A stretch of 64,000 nt of DNA from Asticcacaulis excentricus CB 48. Its GTDB lineage: Bacteria; Pseudomonadota; Alphaproteobacteria; Caulobacterales; Caulobacteraceae. The stretch is from the NCBI RefSeq assembly GCF_000175215.2, contig NC_014816.1:186001-250000 (forward strand), read 5' to 3'. Positions 8,283 through 19,101 of the stretch are shown here, in pieces. Both the position numbers and the translations under genes were made by a program. Each line of letters opens with the position of its first letter. Within the stretch, counting starts at the first letter, position 1. Under the pieces are notes generated by a model. That model saw only the letters and a program-made list of their open reading frames with translations, did no database searches and was not told the DNA's origin.

Positions 8283-9468
8283 ACGGGACCTTAAGCGTTA
8301 AATAGGTTGCCGCCCGCCACAGCCATTCCAGCGGGCCATAGTGGAAATGGCGGAACCACAGATGCGCCAGACCCAACTGCGCCGCAAAGGCAACGAGGCC
8401 GAGCATGACCGCCTCCGACTGGCTCATAGTGGCGTGCAGCCCCAGACCGAAGCTGTAGAAGACCGGCACGAAGACCAGAGACTGACCCACATAGAGGCTG
8501 AGCGTCATACGGCCGGGGGCGGCAAAGGCGTTCAGCCCGCGATGCAATGGGCCGTAATAGAGGCTCACGAACCCGAACATCAGGGTCAGCATGATGCTGA
8601 GATCGGTCAGGCTGGACCAGATACCTGACCACAGGGCATTGGGCATGCGCGATGCCTCAGTCGCCGGGATCAGGCCGCTGATCAGGCCCTGACTATGCCA
8701 CAGGATAAGGGCGGCGATCAGCGACAGGACAAGACCGATCAGGCGCGCCCGCCCGAAGCGTTCCGGCTGACTGAAAAAGCCGATACGTCCCAGACAAAGC
8801 CCGATGAGCGACAGGCCCAGTATCTGGCTCAGGCGGCCGGACTCGTACATGAACATCCATTTCAGCGGGTGCCCGACCACCCAGTTCATGCGAATGGTCT
8901 CGATCAGACTCTTGCCCGTCAGATGCGCCTCGGGGACCGTGCCGCTCCAGTACCCGAACGGACGATTGGCCCAGTCAGCCCCGTTCAGGGCGGCCCCCAG
9001 TTGAATCCACATCAAGGGCTGAAGCAGAAAGAAGACGCCGATGGTGGCGATCAGGGTGGTGGATTTCAGGCGATAGAAGGGCAGCAGAAAAACGCCCATG
9101 ACCGCCAGCACCTCCAGTATCTCGCCGCGATACCACAGGCCGTGCAGCAGGCCGATGATCAGCAGCACCGTCAGCCGCCATAGAAAGCGTCCGGTGAAAT
9201 CGACGCCCTTACGCGCCGAATTGTCCATGATGATGAAGAAGGAGACGCCAAAGCACAAGGCCATCAGCGCAAAGGCCTTGCCACCAAAAAGGGTGAAGAT
9301 GACGTTGTGCCATAAAAGCTGGGCCGGGTCAGTGACCGGATGCGCCCAGTACAGCTCAAACAATTCCGGCATGTGCACCATGAACAGGCCAAACAGAGCA
9401 AAACCGCGCAGGGCATCCAACCCCTCCAGACGCTGCGGCGTCGAAGGGACACTTTTGGGGGTGGCCAT
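8266..9468 (-). CDS. DUF418 (YeiB-type) integral membrane protein
   Basis: A 400-residue protein with about ten hydrophobic segments. It begins with RLEGLDALRGFALFGLFMVH, the typical start of the DUF418/acyltransferase-3-like superfamily, and ends in a DUF418 region (LSLYVGQSL, then LAHLWFRHFHYGPLEWLWR). The frame extends to 9801, but I chose the ATG at 9468 because the conserved part begins right after it and it follows GGGAGAGATAGT. Proteins of this family are membrane proteins of mostly unknown function, some probably transferring acyl groups. It is divergent from rbfA across 138 bases. Confidence 0.88.
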   Translation of the reverse strand: MATPKSVPSTPQRLEGLDALRGFALFGLFMVHMPELFELYWAHPVTDPAQLLWHNVIFTLFGGKAFALMALCFGVSFFIIMDNSARKGVDFTGRFLWRLTVLLIIGLLHGLWYRGEILEVLAVMGVFLLPFYRLKSTTLIATIGVFFLLQPLMWIQLGAALNGADWANRPFGYWSGTVPEAHLTGKSLIETIRMNWVVGHPLKWMFMYESGRLSQILGLSLIGLCLGRIGFFSQPERFGRARLIGLVLSLIAALILWHSQGLISGLIPATEASRMPNALWSGIWSSLTDLSIMLTLMFGFVSLYYGPLHRGLNAFAAPGRMTLSLYVGQSLVFVPVFYSFGLGLHATMSQSEAVMLGLVAFAAQLGLAHLWFRHFHYGPLEWLWRAATYLTLKVPFSRAK

Positions 9469-9606
9469 ACTATCTCTCCCTGACTGGCCCGCTCTCTGAT
9501 CAGGCCTTATCGCTCGACTATAGACAACGTTATCAGGGGCTGGCAAGCGCGCTATGGACGTGCAGAATCTCGTGGAAAATCTGTCAAAAAGGCTTATAGG
9601 GGGCGG

Positions 9607-10077
9607 ATGAAAAGACACTCTGATAAAACCCGAGGTCATAAGGCCGAGGCTCAGGGACCAAGCCAGCGCCAGTTGCGTGCCGGCGAACTGGTCCGTCACG
9701 CGCTGGTCGAAATCCTGCGTGAAGAAGAACTGCATGACGAAGCCCTGCAGGGGGTTTCGATCACCATTACCGAAGTCCGCTGTTCGCCGGACCTGCGCCA
9801 CGCCACTGTGTTTGTGGAGCCGCTGGGGGCTGGCCTAGGGGGCGTGACCATCTCAAAGGACAAAATCGCCCCGGCGATTGAGGCGCTCAATCGTCACGCC
9901 AAGTTCCTGCGCGGGATACTGGGGCGCATGATCGATATGAAGTTCACGCCGGACCTGCGATTTCTTCACGATGAAAGCTTCAATGAGGCGGCGCGAATTG
10001 ACGCCCTGTTTATGCGTCCGGACGTGGCCAGAGACCTCAGAAATGATCCTCGTGATGAGGAAGATGGCGAGGACTAG
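9607..10077 (+). CDS. rbfA: Ribosome-binding factor A
   Basis: RbfA binds the 30S subunit and assists 16S rRNA 5'-end maturation, notably in the cold. The KH-like core is clear (RAGELVRHALVEIL, then EVRCSPDLRHATVFV and FLRGILG, then PDLRFLHDESFNEAARID). The length is 156 residues with a basic N-terminus and an acidic end (DEEDGED), as in alphaproteobacterial members. truB follows after 3 bases, so the two are co-transcribed. Confidence 0.96.
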   Translation: MKRHSDKTRGHKAEAQGPSQRQLRAGELVRHALVEILREEELHDEALQGVSITITEVRCSPDLRHATVFVEPLGAGLGGVTISKDKIAPAIEALNRHAKFLRGILGRMIDMKFTPDLRFLHDESFNEAARIDALFMRPDVARDLRNDPRDEEDGED

Positions 10078-10080
10078 GCC

Positions 10081-11034
10081 TTGGCACGTAAGAAAAAAGG
10101 TGATCTGGTCAATGGCTGGGTCTGTCTGGACAAGCCCGTAGGGCTGGGCTCGACGCAGGCCGTGAGCTTAGTGCGGCGTCTGTTCAACGCGCAAAAGGCC
10201 GGACACGCCGGTACGCTGGACCCGATGGCGTCGGGTATCTTGCCCATCGCGCTGGGTGAGGCGACCAAGACCGTCCCTTATCTGATGGAAGCGGACAAGG
10301 TCTATCGCTTCACCATCCGCTGGGGGCAGCGCACGGCTAGCTACGACCTCGAGGGCGAGATCCTCGAACAGGATGGTCTGCGCCCAAGCGAAGCGGAAAT
10401 CCGCGAAGTCCTGCCGCAGTTCATAGGTGAGATCGAACAGGCTCCGCCCGCCTTTTCGGCGATCAAGGTCGATGGGCAACGCGCCTATGATCTGGCACGC
10501 GAAGGCGTTGAAATTGAGCTGGAAGCGCGACCGGTGGTCGTGCATGGCTTGACGCTGGAGCGTATTCTCTCCGCCGATGAAGCCGAGTTCCTACTCCACT
10601 GTGGCAAGGGCACTTACGTGCGGGCCATTGCACGCGACATCGCACTGGAGTTGGGCGTGCTGGGCGTCGTTAGCGCGCTGCGCCGTGAGCGCGTCGGCGG
10701 CTTCGACATTAATTTGTCCGCAGGGGTGGAAAAGTTAGAGGATTTGAGGCATAGAGACGCCGCTTTGGACGCTTTGCTTCCCGTAGAGACGGCGCTGGAC
10801 GACATCCCGGCCCTGCCTGTGACGGAAGACGAGGCCACAAGGCTCAAACAGGGTCGCGAAATCCCCCTGTCCTTCTCCCGCACACAAACGGCGGAAGACG
10901 CTCTGAAAATCCGGTCAACATCGGGAAAATCGGAGCACGGGCGTACCCTTTGGGCGCACCGGGACGGAGACATCGTTGCCTTGGGCGAATTGCGTCTGGG
11001 GCAATTTTACCCCACACGCCTTATCAACCTGTAA
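10081..11034 (+). CDS. truB: tRNA pseudouridine(55) synthase
   Basis: Makes pseudouridine 55 in the T-loop of tRNAs. The catalytic aspartate is D47 in GHAGTLDPMASGIL. KVYRF, the insert around GTYVRAIARDIALELG and the C-terminal PUA-like extension are present. The length is 317 residues. The start is TTG at 10081, three bases after the rbfA stop; no better upstream start exists because rbfA occupies that region. It lies between rbfA and rpsO as in many alphaproteobacteria. Confidence 0.96.
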   Translation: MARKKKGDLVNGWVCLDKPVGLGSTQAVSLVRRLFNAQKAGHAGTLDPMASGILPIALGEATKTVPYLMEADKVYRFTIRWGQRTASYDLEGEILEQDGLRPSEAEIREVLPQFIGEIEQAPPAFSAIKVDGQRAYDLAREGVEIELEARPVVVHGLTLERILSADEAEFLLHCGKGTYVRAIARDIALELGVLGVVSALRRERVGGFDINLSAGVEKLEDLRHRDAALDALLPVETALDDIPALPVTEDEATRLKQGREIPLSFSRTQTAEDALKIRSTSGKSEHGRTLWAHRDGDIVALGELRLGQFYPTRLINL

Positions 11035-11067
11035 CCCTGCGGACCTTGTCCGTGAAAGGAGACCCCG

Positions 11068-11337
11068 ATGTCGATCACGCTTGAGCGTAAAGCTGAACTG
11101 ATCAAGACCCACGCCCGTTCGGAAAACGATACGGGTGGGTCCGAAGTGCAAATCGCTATCCTGTCGGAGCGCATTGCCAACCTGACCGAGCACTTCAAGA
11201 CGCACAAGAAGGACAACCACTCCCGTCGTGGCCTTCTGAAGCTGGTGTCGCAACGCCGCCGCCTGCTGGACTATCTCAAGGCCACCGACACCGCCCGTTA
11301 CACGGCGATCGTCGAGACCCTGGGTCTGCGTCGCTAA
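11068..11337 (+). CDS. rpsO: 30S ribosomal protein S15
   Basis: Primary 16S rRNA-binding protein of the small-subunit platform. The length of 89 residues and the sequence (TGGSEVQIAILSERI, then KDNHSRRGLLKLVSQRRRLL) are typical. The start follows AAAGGAGA at good spacing. It sits between truB and pnp. Confidence 0.98.
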   Translation: MSITLERKAELIKTHARSENDTGGSEVQIAILSERIANLTEHFKTHKKDNHSRRGLLKLVSQRRRLLDYLKATDTARYTAIVETLGLRR

Positions 11338-11347
11338 GACTATCTCT

Positions 11348-11374
11348 CAGGGCCTGACACTCCGTCAGGCCCTG
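11348..11374 (+). terminator. Hairpin after rpsO
   Basis: A perfect 11-base stem (CAGGGCCTGAC / GTCAGGCCCTG) with a 5-base loop, 11 bases after the rpsO stop. No T-run follows, so it may be a weak terminator, an RNA 3'-end stabiliser or a processing site between rpsO and pnp. Confidence 0.6.
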
Positions 11375-11384
11375 ATTACATTCA

Positions 11385-11440
11385 AGCGCGTGCCGAAAAA
11401 TGTGGAGCGGTTTTCCGATTCCAATGCGCGACACGCTAAA
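11385..11440. repeat. Putative interspersed repeat resembling the alphaproteobacterial GTGxAGCGGTTTTCCG element
   Basis: The core CGAAAAATGTGGAGCGG followed by TTTTCCG resembles a short interspersed sequence widespread in rhizobial genomes. It is partly self-complementary: CCGAAAA and TTTTCCG, with an outer AGCG..GTG / CACGCT. No second copy was noticed in this window, so the assignment rests on recalled similarity only. Confidence 0.35.
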
Positions 11441-11685
11441 AGCTTGGAGCCGGGTTTTGCTTCAATCCAACTGAACCGGCTCTATGGATACCCGGGACGC
11501 GATCCGGGCATACAATTCGCGTGACGGTCCCATCAAATCGGGACAGACATAGGTTTGCCGGATGATACGGCAGACGTTTTCGGGAAGGGATTCGCCCTTC
11601 CTTACACCGGGTCGCCGCCCAGTCAGGCCGCCACCCTTCAGCCACCCCGTCAGGAATGGGCCTGCCGGGTGACAGAAAGACACAC
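11441..11685 (+). promoter_or_regulatory. pnp leader region with a hairpin
   Basis: This 245-base stretch upstream of pnp holds no convincing gene. A 7-base stem (GGAAGGG, loop ATTCG, CCCTTCC) lies at 11583-11601, with other GC-rich partial repeats around it. In enterobacteria the pnp leader is cleaved by RNase III and then by PNPase for autoregulation. A comparable role here is inference from position only. Confidence 0.4.
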
Positions 11686-13938
<2,253 letters not shown>

Positions 13939-13952
13939 CGCTTGTGTTCTTG

Positions 13953-13979
13953 GATGAAGGGGTCCATGACCTCTTCATC
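13953..13979 (+). repeat. GATGAAGGGGT hairpin, copy 1
   Basis: An 11-base stem with one mismatch (GATGAAGGGGT / ACCTCTTCATC) around CCATG, 15 bases after the pnp stop and just before the terminator. A second copy with the same left arm lies at 17155-17180, also between a stop codon and an intrinsic terminator. Confidence 0.65.
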
Positions 13980-13994
13980 TTTAGGCCTATAAAG

Positions 13995-14024
13995 AAGGCG
14001 GTCCCTTTTGGGGTCGCCTTTTTT
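13995..14024 (+). terminator. Intrinsic terminator of pnp
   Basis: The stem AAGGCGGTCCC / GGGTCGCCTT (one bulge and one G-T pair) with loop TTTTG is followed by TTTTA. It forms the second hairpin of a two-hairpin gene end. Confidence 0.85.
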
Positions 14025-14081
14025 ATTTGCGCGATGTGAGGGGCCCTCGACCCCACCACCGCAAAGCATTAAAGCTATCCT

Positions 14082-14756
14082 ATGCAAACACTCACCGACC
14101 AGATCCTTGACCGCGGCGCGATCCTGCTTCTGGCCAACAGGGGTGAGCCTGTGCGGTTGGTCGGCTGTGAGGCCGAGGGGCTTGACCTCAGTGATTTTAT
14201 TCTGAACGGCTGGGTGTTCGAAGACTGTATCCTGCGCAAGACGAAGTTTCGGGGCACAAAGCTGGAGCAGGCGCAATTTGTTTCCTGCAAGGGTGGGCAG
14301 GCCGATTTTACGTCCGCCGATCTGACCGAGGCGCAGTTCACGGCTTGCGATTTCAATAACACCCCGTTCAAGGGGTCGGGTCTCGCGCAGGTGCGCTTTT
14401 TGCGCTGCAAGCTGACCGGTGCCGATTTCAGCCATAGCCGCAATATGGACGTCAGCTTTGAGGACTGCCGACTTAATGATGCGCGACTGAAGAATTTTGC
14501 CTTTGTCAAACAAACGCTGAAATCGCTCGATCTGACCAATGCCGACCTTCAGGGCTGCGATTTCCGGCAGGCGGTGTTCGAAGAATGCAGCCTGCGCGAT
14601 GCCCTGCTAGATCACGCCCGTTTTGAGGGGGCGGACCTGCGCGGAACCGATATCGGCGGGGTCCGTCTTGAGGATGCGCGCCGTTTCAAAGGGGCGACCA
14701 TTTCGCGCTCTCAAGCCGCAGAACTCCTTTCAGAACTGGGACTTAAGGTGCGATAA
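14082..14756 (+). CDS. Pentapeptide-repeat protein
   Basis: A 224-residue protein made almost entirely of A(D/N)LXX-type pentapeptide repeats, for example ADFTSADLTEAQF, GADFSHS, TNADLQGCDF and EGADLRGTDI. Such proteins fold as a right-handed quadrilateral beta-helix. Some (Qnr, McbG, MfpA) mimic DNA and protect gyrase, but most have no known role. There is no signal peptide. No gyrase-protection feature can be read from the sequence, so quinolone or toxin protection is only a possibility. Confidence 0.9.
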   Translation: MQTLTDQILDRGAILLLANRGEPVRLVGCEAEGLDLSDFILNGWVFEDCILRKTKFRGTKLEQAQFVSCKGGQADFTSADLTEAQFTACDFNNTPFKGSGLAQVRFLRCKLTGADFSHSRNMDVSFEDCRLNDARLKNFAFVKQTLKSLDLTNADLQGCDFRQAVFEECSLRDALLDHARFEGADLRGTDIGGVRLEDARRFKGATISRSQAAELLSELGLKVR

Positions 14757-14916
14757 CATTTCGCACGCGCAACAAAGGCCGCAAAATTACCCAAAATTAC
14801 AAACGTTTAACGGGTCATATCTGCAAAATAATGTATGGAGAAGGCAACGGGGGTGCGCCATCGCGTCGTATAAGGACGGCGGACCTGCCCGCCCATACAT
14901 TTTTCAGAGCACCCAC

Positions 14917-17139
14917 ATGTCCTCTTCCAAACGCCTCGCCGGCACCAGCCTGTCCGTCCTAGCCTCACTTTTGCTGGTGTCCGCCGCGGCGGCACAGACC
15001 GCTGCCCCTGCTGAAAAGCCTGCCGAACCGAAGACCACGGAAAAGACGACGGAAAAGGCTGACGAGCCGACCACCATCACCGTCACTGGCGCCAAATCGC
15101 AGAACCGTATCGACCGTCAGGTCTATGACAATAGCAAGAATGCTGACGCGGCCATCGGTACGGCAGCAGATACCCTGAACAAGGTTCCAGGCGTCACGGT
15201 CGATGCCAACGGCAATGTCGCCCTGCGCGGCAATACGAATGTTCAGGTCTATATCGATGGTAAACCGTCGGCCATGATGCAGGGTGACAATCGTGCCGGG
15301 GCCATTCAGGCTATGTCAGGCGGCGATATTTCTTCTGTCGAAGTGATGAACAATCCCGGTGCACAGTTTTCTTCAGAAGGCACAGGGGGCATCATCAACC
15401 TCGTCATGCGTAAAAACCGCCGTCCGGGAGGCTTCGGCTCGGCGAACGTTGCTGTGGGGGATGGCCGATACAATGGCGGCGTCAATGGTAGCTATACGGT
15501 CGGCAAGATTTCGCTGAATGGCGGCATCAACTACCGCGATGAAAGCGGTACCGGCCGCACGACGCGCCGCCTGATCAATCGCGATGCCAATGGCAATGTC
15601 GTTTCGCGCACCGACACCAATGGTGAAGGCACCGGTGGTTTCACCAACTTCGCCCTCAATGGCGGCATCGACTATAATCTCGACGACGCCAATACGCTGA
15701 GCGCTCAGGTCACCTATAACAAGCGTGAGTTCACGAGCGAAGGTACAAGCCTTTCGGCGACGTATGATGCGCTTGGGGCCACTACGCAGCGTTACACCAA
15801 CCAGTCGCGCTCTAAGAACCCGGGCTCGGATCAGAGCTTGGCTCTGACCTGGAGCCATACGGGTAATCTGCCAGGTGAAACCCTTAAGGCCGATTTGCGC
15901 ATAAGCCGTTCGACCGGCGGCAGCGAGTTCGTCAATATCAACAATTTCACTCTGCCGACCGTATCGACCACCAGCGATACAAAGGTTTCGTCGCGCGCGC
16001 TCAGCAATGCGGTTTTCAGCATCGACTATAACCGTCCCGTAGGTACCGATCAGCTCACCACCGGTATTCAGATCACGCGTGATGACAATACGGTTCGCAA
16101 TGAATCGACCGGTATCGGTGCGGATGGCCTGAACAATGCACTCCTGTCCAGCAGCTTCCAGTACAAGCAAACCATCAGCGCAGCCTATGCGACCTATCAG
16201 AAGCCGTTCGGCGAAAAATGGGTGGTTTTGGGCGGCCTGCGCGTCGAAAACCTTGATCTCGACACCTTGCTGGTCAACACGGGTACGCGCACCAGCATCA
16301 ACTACACCAAGGTTAGCCCCAGCGTCTTTGCCACCTATCTGCTATCGGACACGGCCAAGCTGCGCTTCTCCTATGCGCGCCGTCTGCAACGTCCGAACCC
16401 GCAAGCGCTCAACGCGGCGATCACCTATGTCGATGCGCAAAACGTAAGTCAGGGGAACCCGGACCTAAAGCCGCAGGAAACAGACTCGTTCGAAGTCGGC
16501 TATGAGGTCACAAAGCCCAAGATCAACTACCAGATCCGGGGTTACTACCGTGAAAACAACGACGTTATCACACAGACGAGCCGCTTCCTGACGGGCAATG
16601 TCTTGTTGACGACCCAAGAAAATGGCGGGTCGAGCACCGCTGGCGGTGTCGAAGTCAACGTCAATGGTCAGGTGACGCCGAAGCTGAATCTGTCTTTGGG
16701 GGGCGATGTTGCGCGCACCGAACTGACCACACCCGCCAATGGCACGCAGGAAGCAGACTCGGTCAATGGCCGCATGAACTTCACCTATACCCTGACACCG
16801 AAGGACACGCTTCAAGCCTTCTTCTTCGCGCGCGGCAAAACCCTGACCGGGCAAGGCTATACCGAGCCTTTCGGTATGGGGAACATTACCTATGCGCGTA
16901 AGCTGACGCCGAAGGCGACGCTGACGGTAACGGTCCGCGATCCGCTCAATACCGGCAAGTCAGTAACCTATACCGACACCAAGACCGTCTATTCGGAATC
17001 AAGCCGCAGCCAGCAGGCTAGCGTGTTCTATGTCGGTCTGCGTTACACCTTTGGCGGTCCGGCTCCGGCCAATGCCCAGCAAAACCAGATGCGCATGATG
17101 GGTGGCCCCGGCATGGGCCCGCGTCCGGGTGGGATGTAA
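14917..17139 (+). CDS. TonB-dependent receptor with outer-membrane beta-barrel
   Basis: An outer-membrane protein that takes up a ligand with TonB energy. The 740-residue product has a signal peptide (SVLASLLLVSAAAAQ), an acidic/Thr-rich linker, a plug domain (about residues 60-165: LNKVPGVTVDANGNVALRG, then VQVYIDGKPS and INLVMRKN) and a long barrel. It resembles the outer membrane beta-barrel TonB receptor group rather than siderophore FecA types, so the substrate is unknown. The last barrel strand (GLRYTFGG) is followed by an unusual Gly/Met-rich tail (MRMMGGPGMGPRPGGM), whereas most barrels end in an aromatic residue. I chose the ATG at 14917 for the signal peptide; the frame extends upstream without protein-like sequence. 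Confidence 0.92.
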   Translation: MSSSKRLAGTSLSVLASLLLVSAAAAQTAAPAEKPAEPKTTEKTTEKADEPTTITVTGAKSQNRIDRQVYDNSKNADAAIGTAADTLNKVPGVTVDANGNVALRGNTNVQVYIDGKPSAMMQGDNRAGAIQAMSGGDISSVEVMNNPGAQFSSEGTGGIINLVMRKNRRPGGFGSANVAVGDGRYNGGVNGSYTVGKISLNGGINYRDESGTGRTTRRLINRDANGNVVSRTDTNGEGTGGFTNFALNGGIDYNLDDANTLSAQVTYNKREFTSEGTSLSATYDALGATTQRYTNQSRSKNPGSDQSLALTWSHTGNLPGETLKADLRISRSTGGSEFVNINNFTLPTVSTTSDTKVSSRALSNAVFSIDYNRPVGTDQLTTGIQITRDDNTVRNESTGIGADGLNNALLSSSFQYKQTISAAYATYQKPFGEKWVVLGGLRVENLDLDTLLVNTGTRTSINYTKVSPSVFATYLLSDTAKLRFSYARRLQRPNPQALNAAITYVDAQNVSQGNPDLKPQETDSFEVGYEVTKPKINYQIRGYYRENNDVITQTSRFLTGNVLLTTQENGGSSTAGGVEVNVNGQVTPKLNLSLGGDVARTELTTPANGTQEADSVNGRMNFTYTLTPKDTLQAFFFARGKTLTGQGYTEPFGMGNITYARKLTPKATLTVTVRDPLNTGKSVTYTDTKTVYSESSRSQQASVFYVGLRYTFGGPAPANAQQNQMRMMGGPGMGPRPGGM

Positions 17140-17154
17140 TTCGAAGGGTTTTGG

Positions 17155-17180
17155 GATGAAGGGGTCTATGCCCTTTCATC
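17155..17180 (+). repeat. GATGAAGGGG hairpin, copy 2
   Basis: The arms GATGAAGGGG and CCCTTTCATC around TCTATG lie 16 bases after the TonB receptor stop. The left arm and loop start match the copy at 13953-13979, and both are followed about 15 bases later by an intrinsic terminator. Confidence 0.65.
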
Positions 17181-17192
17181 TTTCAGGACAAA

Positions 17193-17231
17193 AAGAAAGG
17201 GCGCCGCGATAACGGGGCGCCCTTTCTTGTT
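17193..17231 (+). terminator. Intrinsic terminator of the TonB receptor gene
   Basis: A perfect 13-base stem, AAGAAAGGGCGCC / GGCGCCCTTTCTT, with a 10-base loop is followed by GTTCTT. Confidence 0.85.
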
Positions 17232-17370
17232 CTTAAGGCGAGGGGCCTTGCAGCCCTTTCCATGGCTTCGGGCGTTCGGTGCGAAAATCGAGACATTCAG
17301 TCGCGATTTCATCCGATTTGTGCACGCACAAATCTGCGCTTCTCACGCCTCGACCCCATAAGTCTCGGTG

Positions 17371-18501
17371 TTACTTCGGCACCACGCGCACAATTCGGCC
17401 TTCCGCATTGTCAAACGCCGCATAAAGCGCGCCGTCCGGCCCCTGCACCACGTCGCGGATACGTTCCTTGAAGTTGGTGAGAAGCTTTTCCTCCTTGACC
17501 ACCTTGCCATTTTCCAGCGTAACCATACCGAGGTATTTGAACTTCAAAGATGCGACGAACACCTTCCCCTGCCACTGTTTATAAGGCCCGTTGTAGAAGA
17601 CCATATTGCCGGGGGCCATCGAGGGCACCCAGTAATAGAGCGGCTGTTCCAGCCCCTCCTTTGCCGTCTGACCAATCTTGCCGCCGCCATATTCTTCGCC
17701 ATAGGTGATCAGCGGCCAGCCGTAATTCTTGCCCGGCTTGACGATGTTAATTTCGTCCCCGCCCTGCGGACCATGCTCATTGGTCCACAGATCACCCGTT
17801 TCCGGGTGCACAAAGGCCCCCTGCTGATTACGATGCCCGAGGCTCCAGATTTCCGGTTTAGCTCCGGCGACGTTTACAAACGGATTGTCGTCGGGGATAG
17901 AACCGTCCGGGCGGATGCGCAGTGTCTTGCCGATCGTGGTATCGAGCCGCTGCACCAGGGGCCGCTGATTGGCGCGGTCACCGACGGTGATAAACAGGTA
18001 CTGCCCGTCCTTCGAAAAGACGATGCGGGAGCCCCAGTGGTTTGGGCTTTCGACCTTGGGCGCCTGTCGCCAGATAACCTGAAGACCCGTAATAGCAGAG
18101 CCGTCGAGCTTGCCGCGCGCAACGGCCGTTCCTGCCGTATCGTTTTCACCCTCCTCGGAGAAACTGAAATAGACGAGGCCGTTTTCGCTGAATTTCGGAT
18201 CGACCGCGACGCCCAGAAGACCGCCCTGACCATAATCGACCACGGTGGGGCCACCGGAAATCGACTGAAGCGTCTTGCCATCGCGGCTGATCAGCTTGAT
18301 CCCACCCGCCTTTTCCGTAACCAGCAAACGTCCGTCGGGCAGGAAGGCCATGCCCCACGGCTGTTCAATCCCTTCGGCGAACACCCGGGCTGCAAAGGCG
18401 TCCGATTCAGGCGCAGGGCTGCTGGCTGTCTGGGCACAGGCAGAGGTGGTCAGGAGCAGGCTCAGGCTCAGACCGGTAAGCAACAGATCGCGGCGTTTCA
18501 T
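17371..18501 (-). CDS. PQQ-dependent sugar dehydrogenase (soluble aldose/YliI family) lipoprotein
   Basis: A six-bladed beta-propeller of the glucose/sorbosone dehydrogenase family, expected to oxidise aldose sugars in the periplasm with PQQ. Typical features are EQPWGMAFLPDGRLLVTEK, GGLLGVAVDP, NHWGSRIVF, HRNQQG and NEHGPQGGDEIN. The 376-residue product starts with a lipoprotein signal (MKRRDLLLTGLSLSLLLTTS then AC), so it is probably membrane-anchored. The frame extends to 18594, but the ATG at 18501 gives the signal sequence. No PQQ biosynthesis genes are in the window, so cofactor supply is not shown. Confidence 0.9.
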   Translation of the reverse strand: MKRRDLLLTGLSLSLLLTTSACAQTASSPAPESDAFAARVFAEGIEQPWGMAFLPDGRLLVTEKAGGIKLISRDGKTLQSISGGPTVVDYGQGGLLGVAVDPKFSENGLVYFSFSEEGENDTAGTAVARGKLDGSAITGLQVIWRQAPKVESPNHWGSRIVFSKDGQYLFITVGDRANQRPLVQRLDTTIGKTLRIRPDGSIPDDNPFVNVAGAKPEIWSLGHRNQQGAFVHPETGDLWTNEHGPQGGDEINIVKPGKNYGWPLITYGEEYGGGKIGQTAKEGLEQPLYYWVPSMAPGNMVFYNGPYKQWQGKVFVASLKFKYLGMVTLENGKVVKEEKLLTNFKERIRDVVQGPDGALYAAFDNAEGRIVRVVPK

Positions 18502-18595
18502 CAGGGCCTCTTTTCGCAAGGGTTTGCGCCAGAGTAGCACTCCCTCATACGGCCGCCACTTAAAAACCGATTGCACAATAGCCTGATAGCGCAAG

Positions 18596-18628
18596 AAAAA
18601 ACCCCGCCGGACGAACCAGCGGGGTTTT
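18596..18628 (-). terminator. Intrinsic terminator of trmD-rplS
   Basis: Read on the minus strand, AAAACCCCGC and GCGGGGTTTT pair around an 11-base loop, followed by a T-run. It lies 24 bases after the rplS stop. Confidence 0.9.
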
Positions 18629-18651
18629 CAATTTCGAAAAGCGGTAGACGC

Positions 18652-19080
18652 TTAACCCTCGGTGGACTCGCTGGCCGCCATCTGGGCGCGCAGTTCGTCG
18701 CCCTTCGAGCCGCGAGTCGAGTTCTGCGAACGCTCGACGATACGGGCCGACTTGCCGCGACGGTCACGCAGATAGTACAGCTTGGCGCGACGCACGACGC
18801 CGCGGCGCTTGACTTCGATCGAGTCGATGTTCGGCGACAGCAGCGGGAACTTACGCTCCACGCCTTCGCCGAAGGAAATTTTGCGGACGGTGAAGGTTTC
18901 GTTGATGCCCGTGCCGGCGCGGGCGATCACGACGCCCTCATAGGCCTGAACGCGCTCACGGTCGCCTTCCTTGATCTTCACGTTGACGCGGACGGTGTCG
19001 CCCGGTTGGAAAGCCGGAACGGTCTTGCCAGCCTTCAGCTTGGCCACTTCTTCGGCTTCGATCTTTTGAAGCAGGTTCAT
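18652..19080 (-). CDS. rplS: 50S ribosomal protein L19
   Basis: A large-subunit protein at the 30S-50S interface. Signature segments include FQPGDTVRVNVKIKEGDRER, FTVRKISFGEGVERKFPL and KVRRAKLYYLRDRRGKSARI-like text (here VVRRAKLYYLRDRRGKSARI). The length is 142 residues with the usual alphaproteobacterial C-terminal extension. It follows trmD by 21 bases on the same strand. Confidence 0.98.
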   Translation of the reverse strand: MNLLQKIEAEEVAKLKAGKTVPAFQPGDTVRVNVKIKEGDRERVQAYEGVVIARAGTGINETFTVRKISFGEGVERKFPLLSPNIDSIEVKRRGVVRRAKLYYLRDRRGKSARIVERSQNSTRGSKGDELRAQMAASESTEG

Positions 19081-19101
19081 AATGTAACTCCAATTTTGGG
19101 C

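Noticed and set aside
17232..17370. Possible gene between the TonB receptor terminator and the PQQ dehydrogenase
   Set aside because: Only short frames without ribosome binding sites. Nothing further seen.
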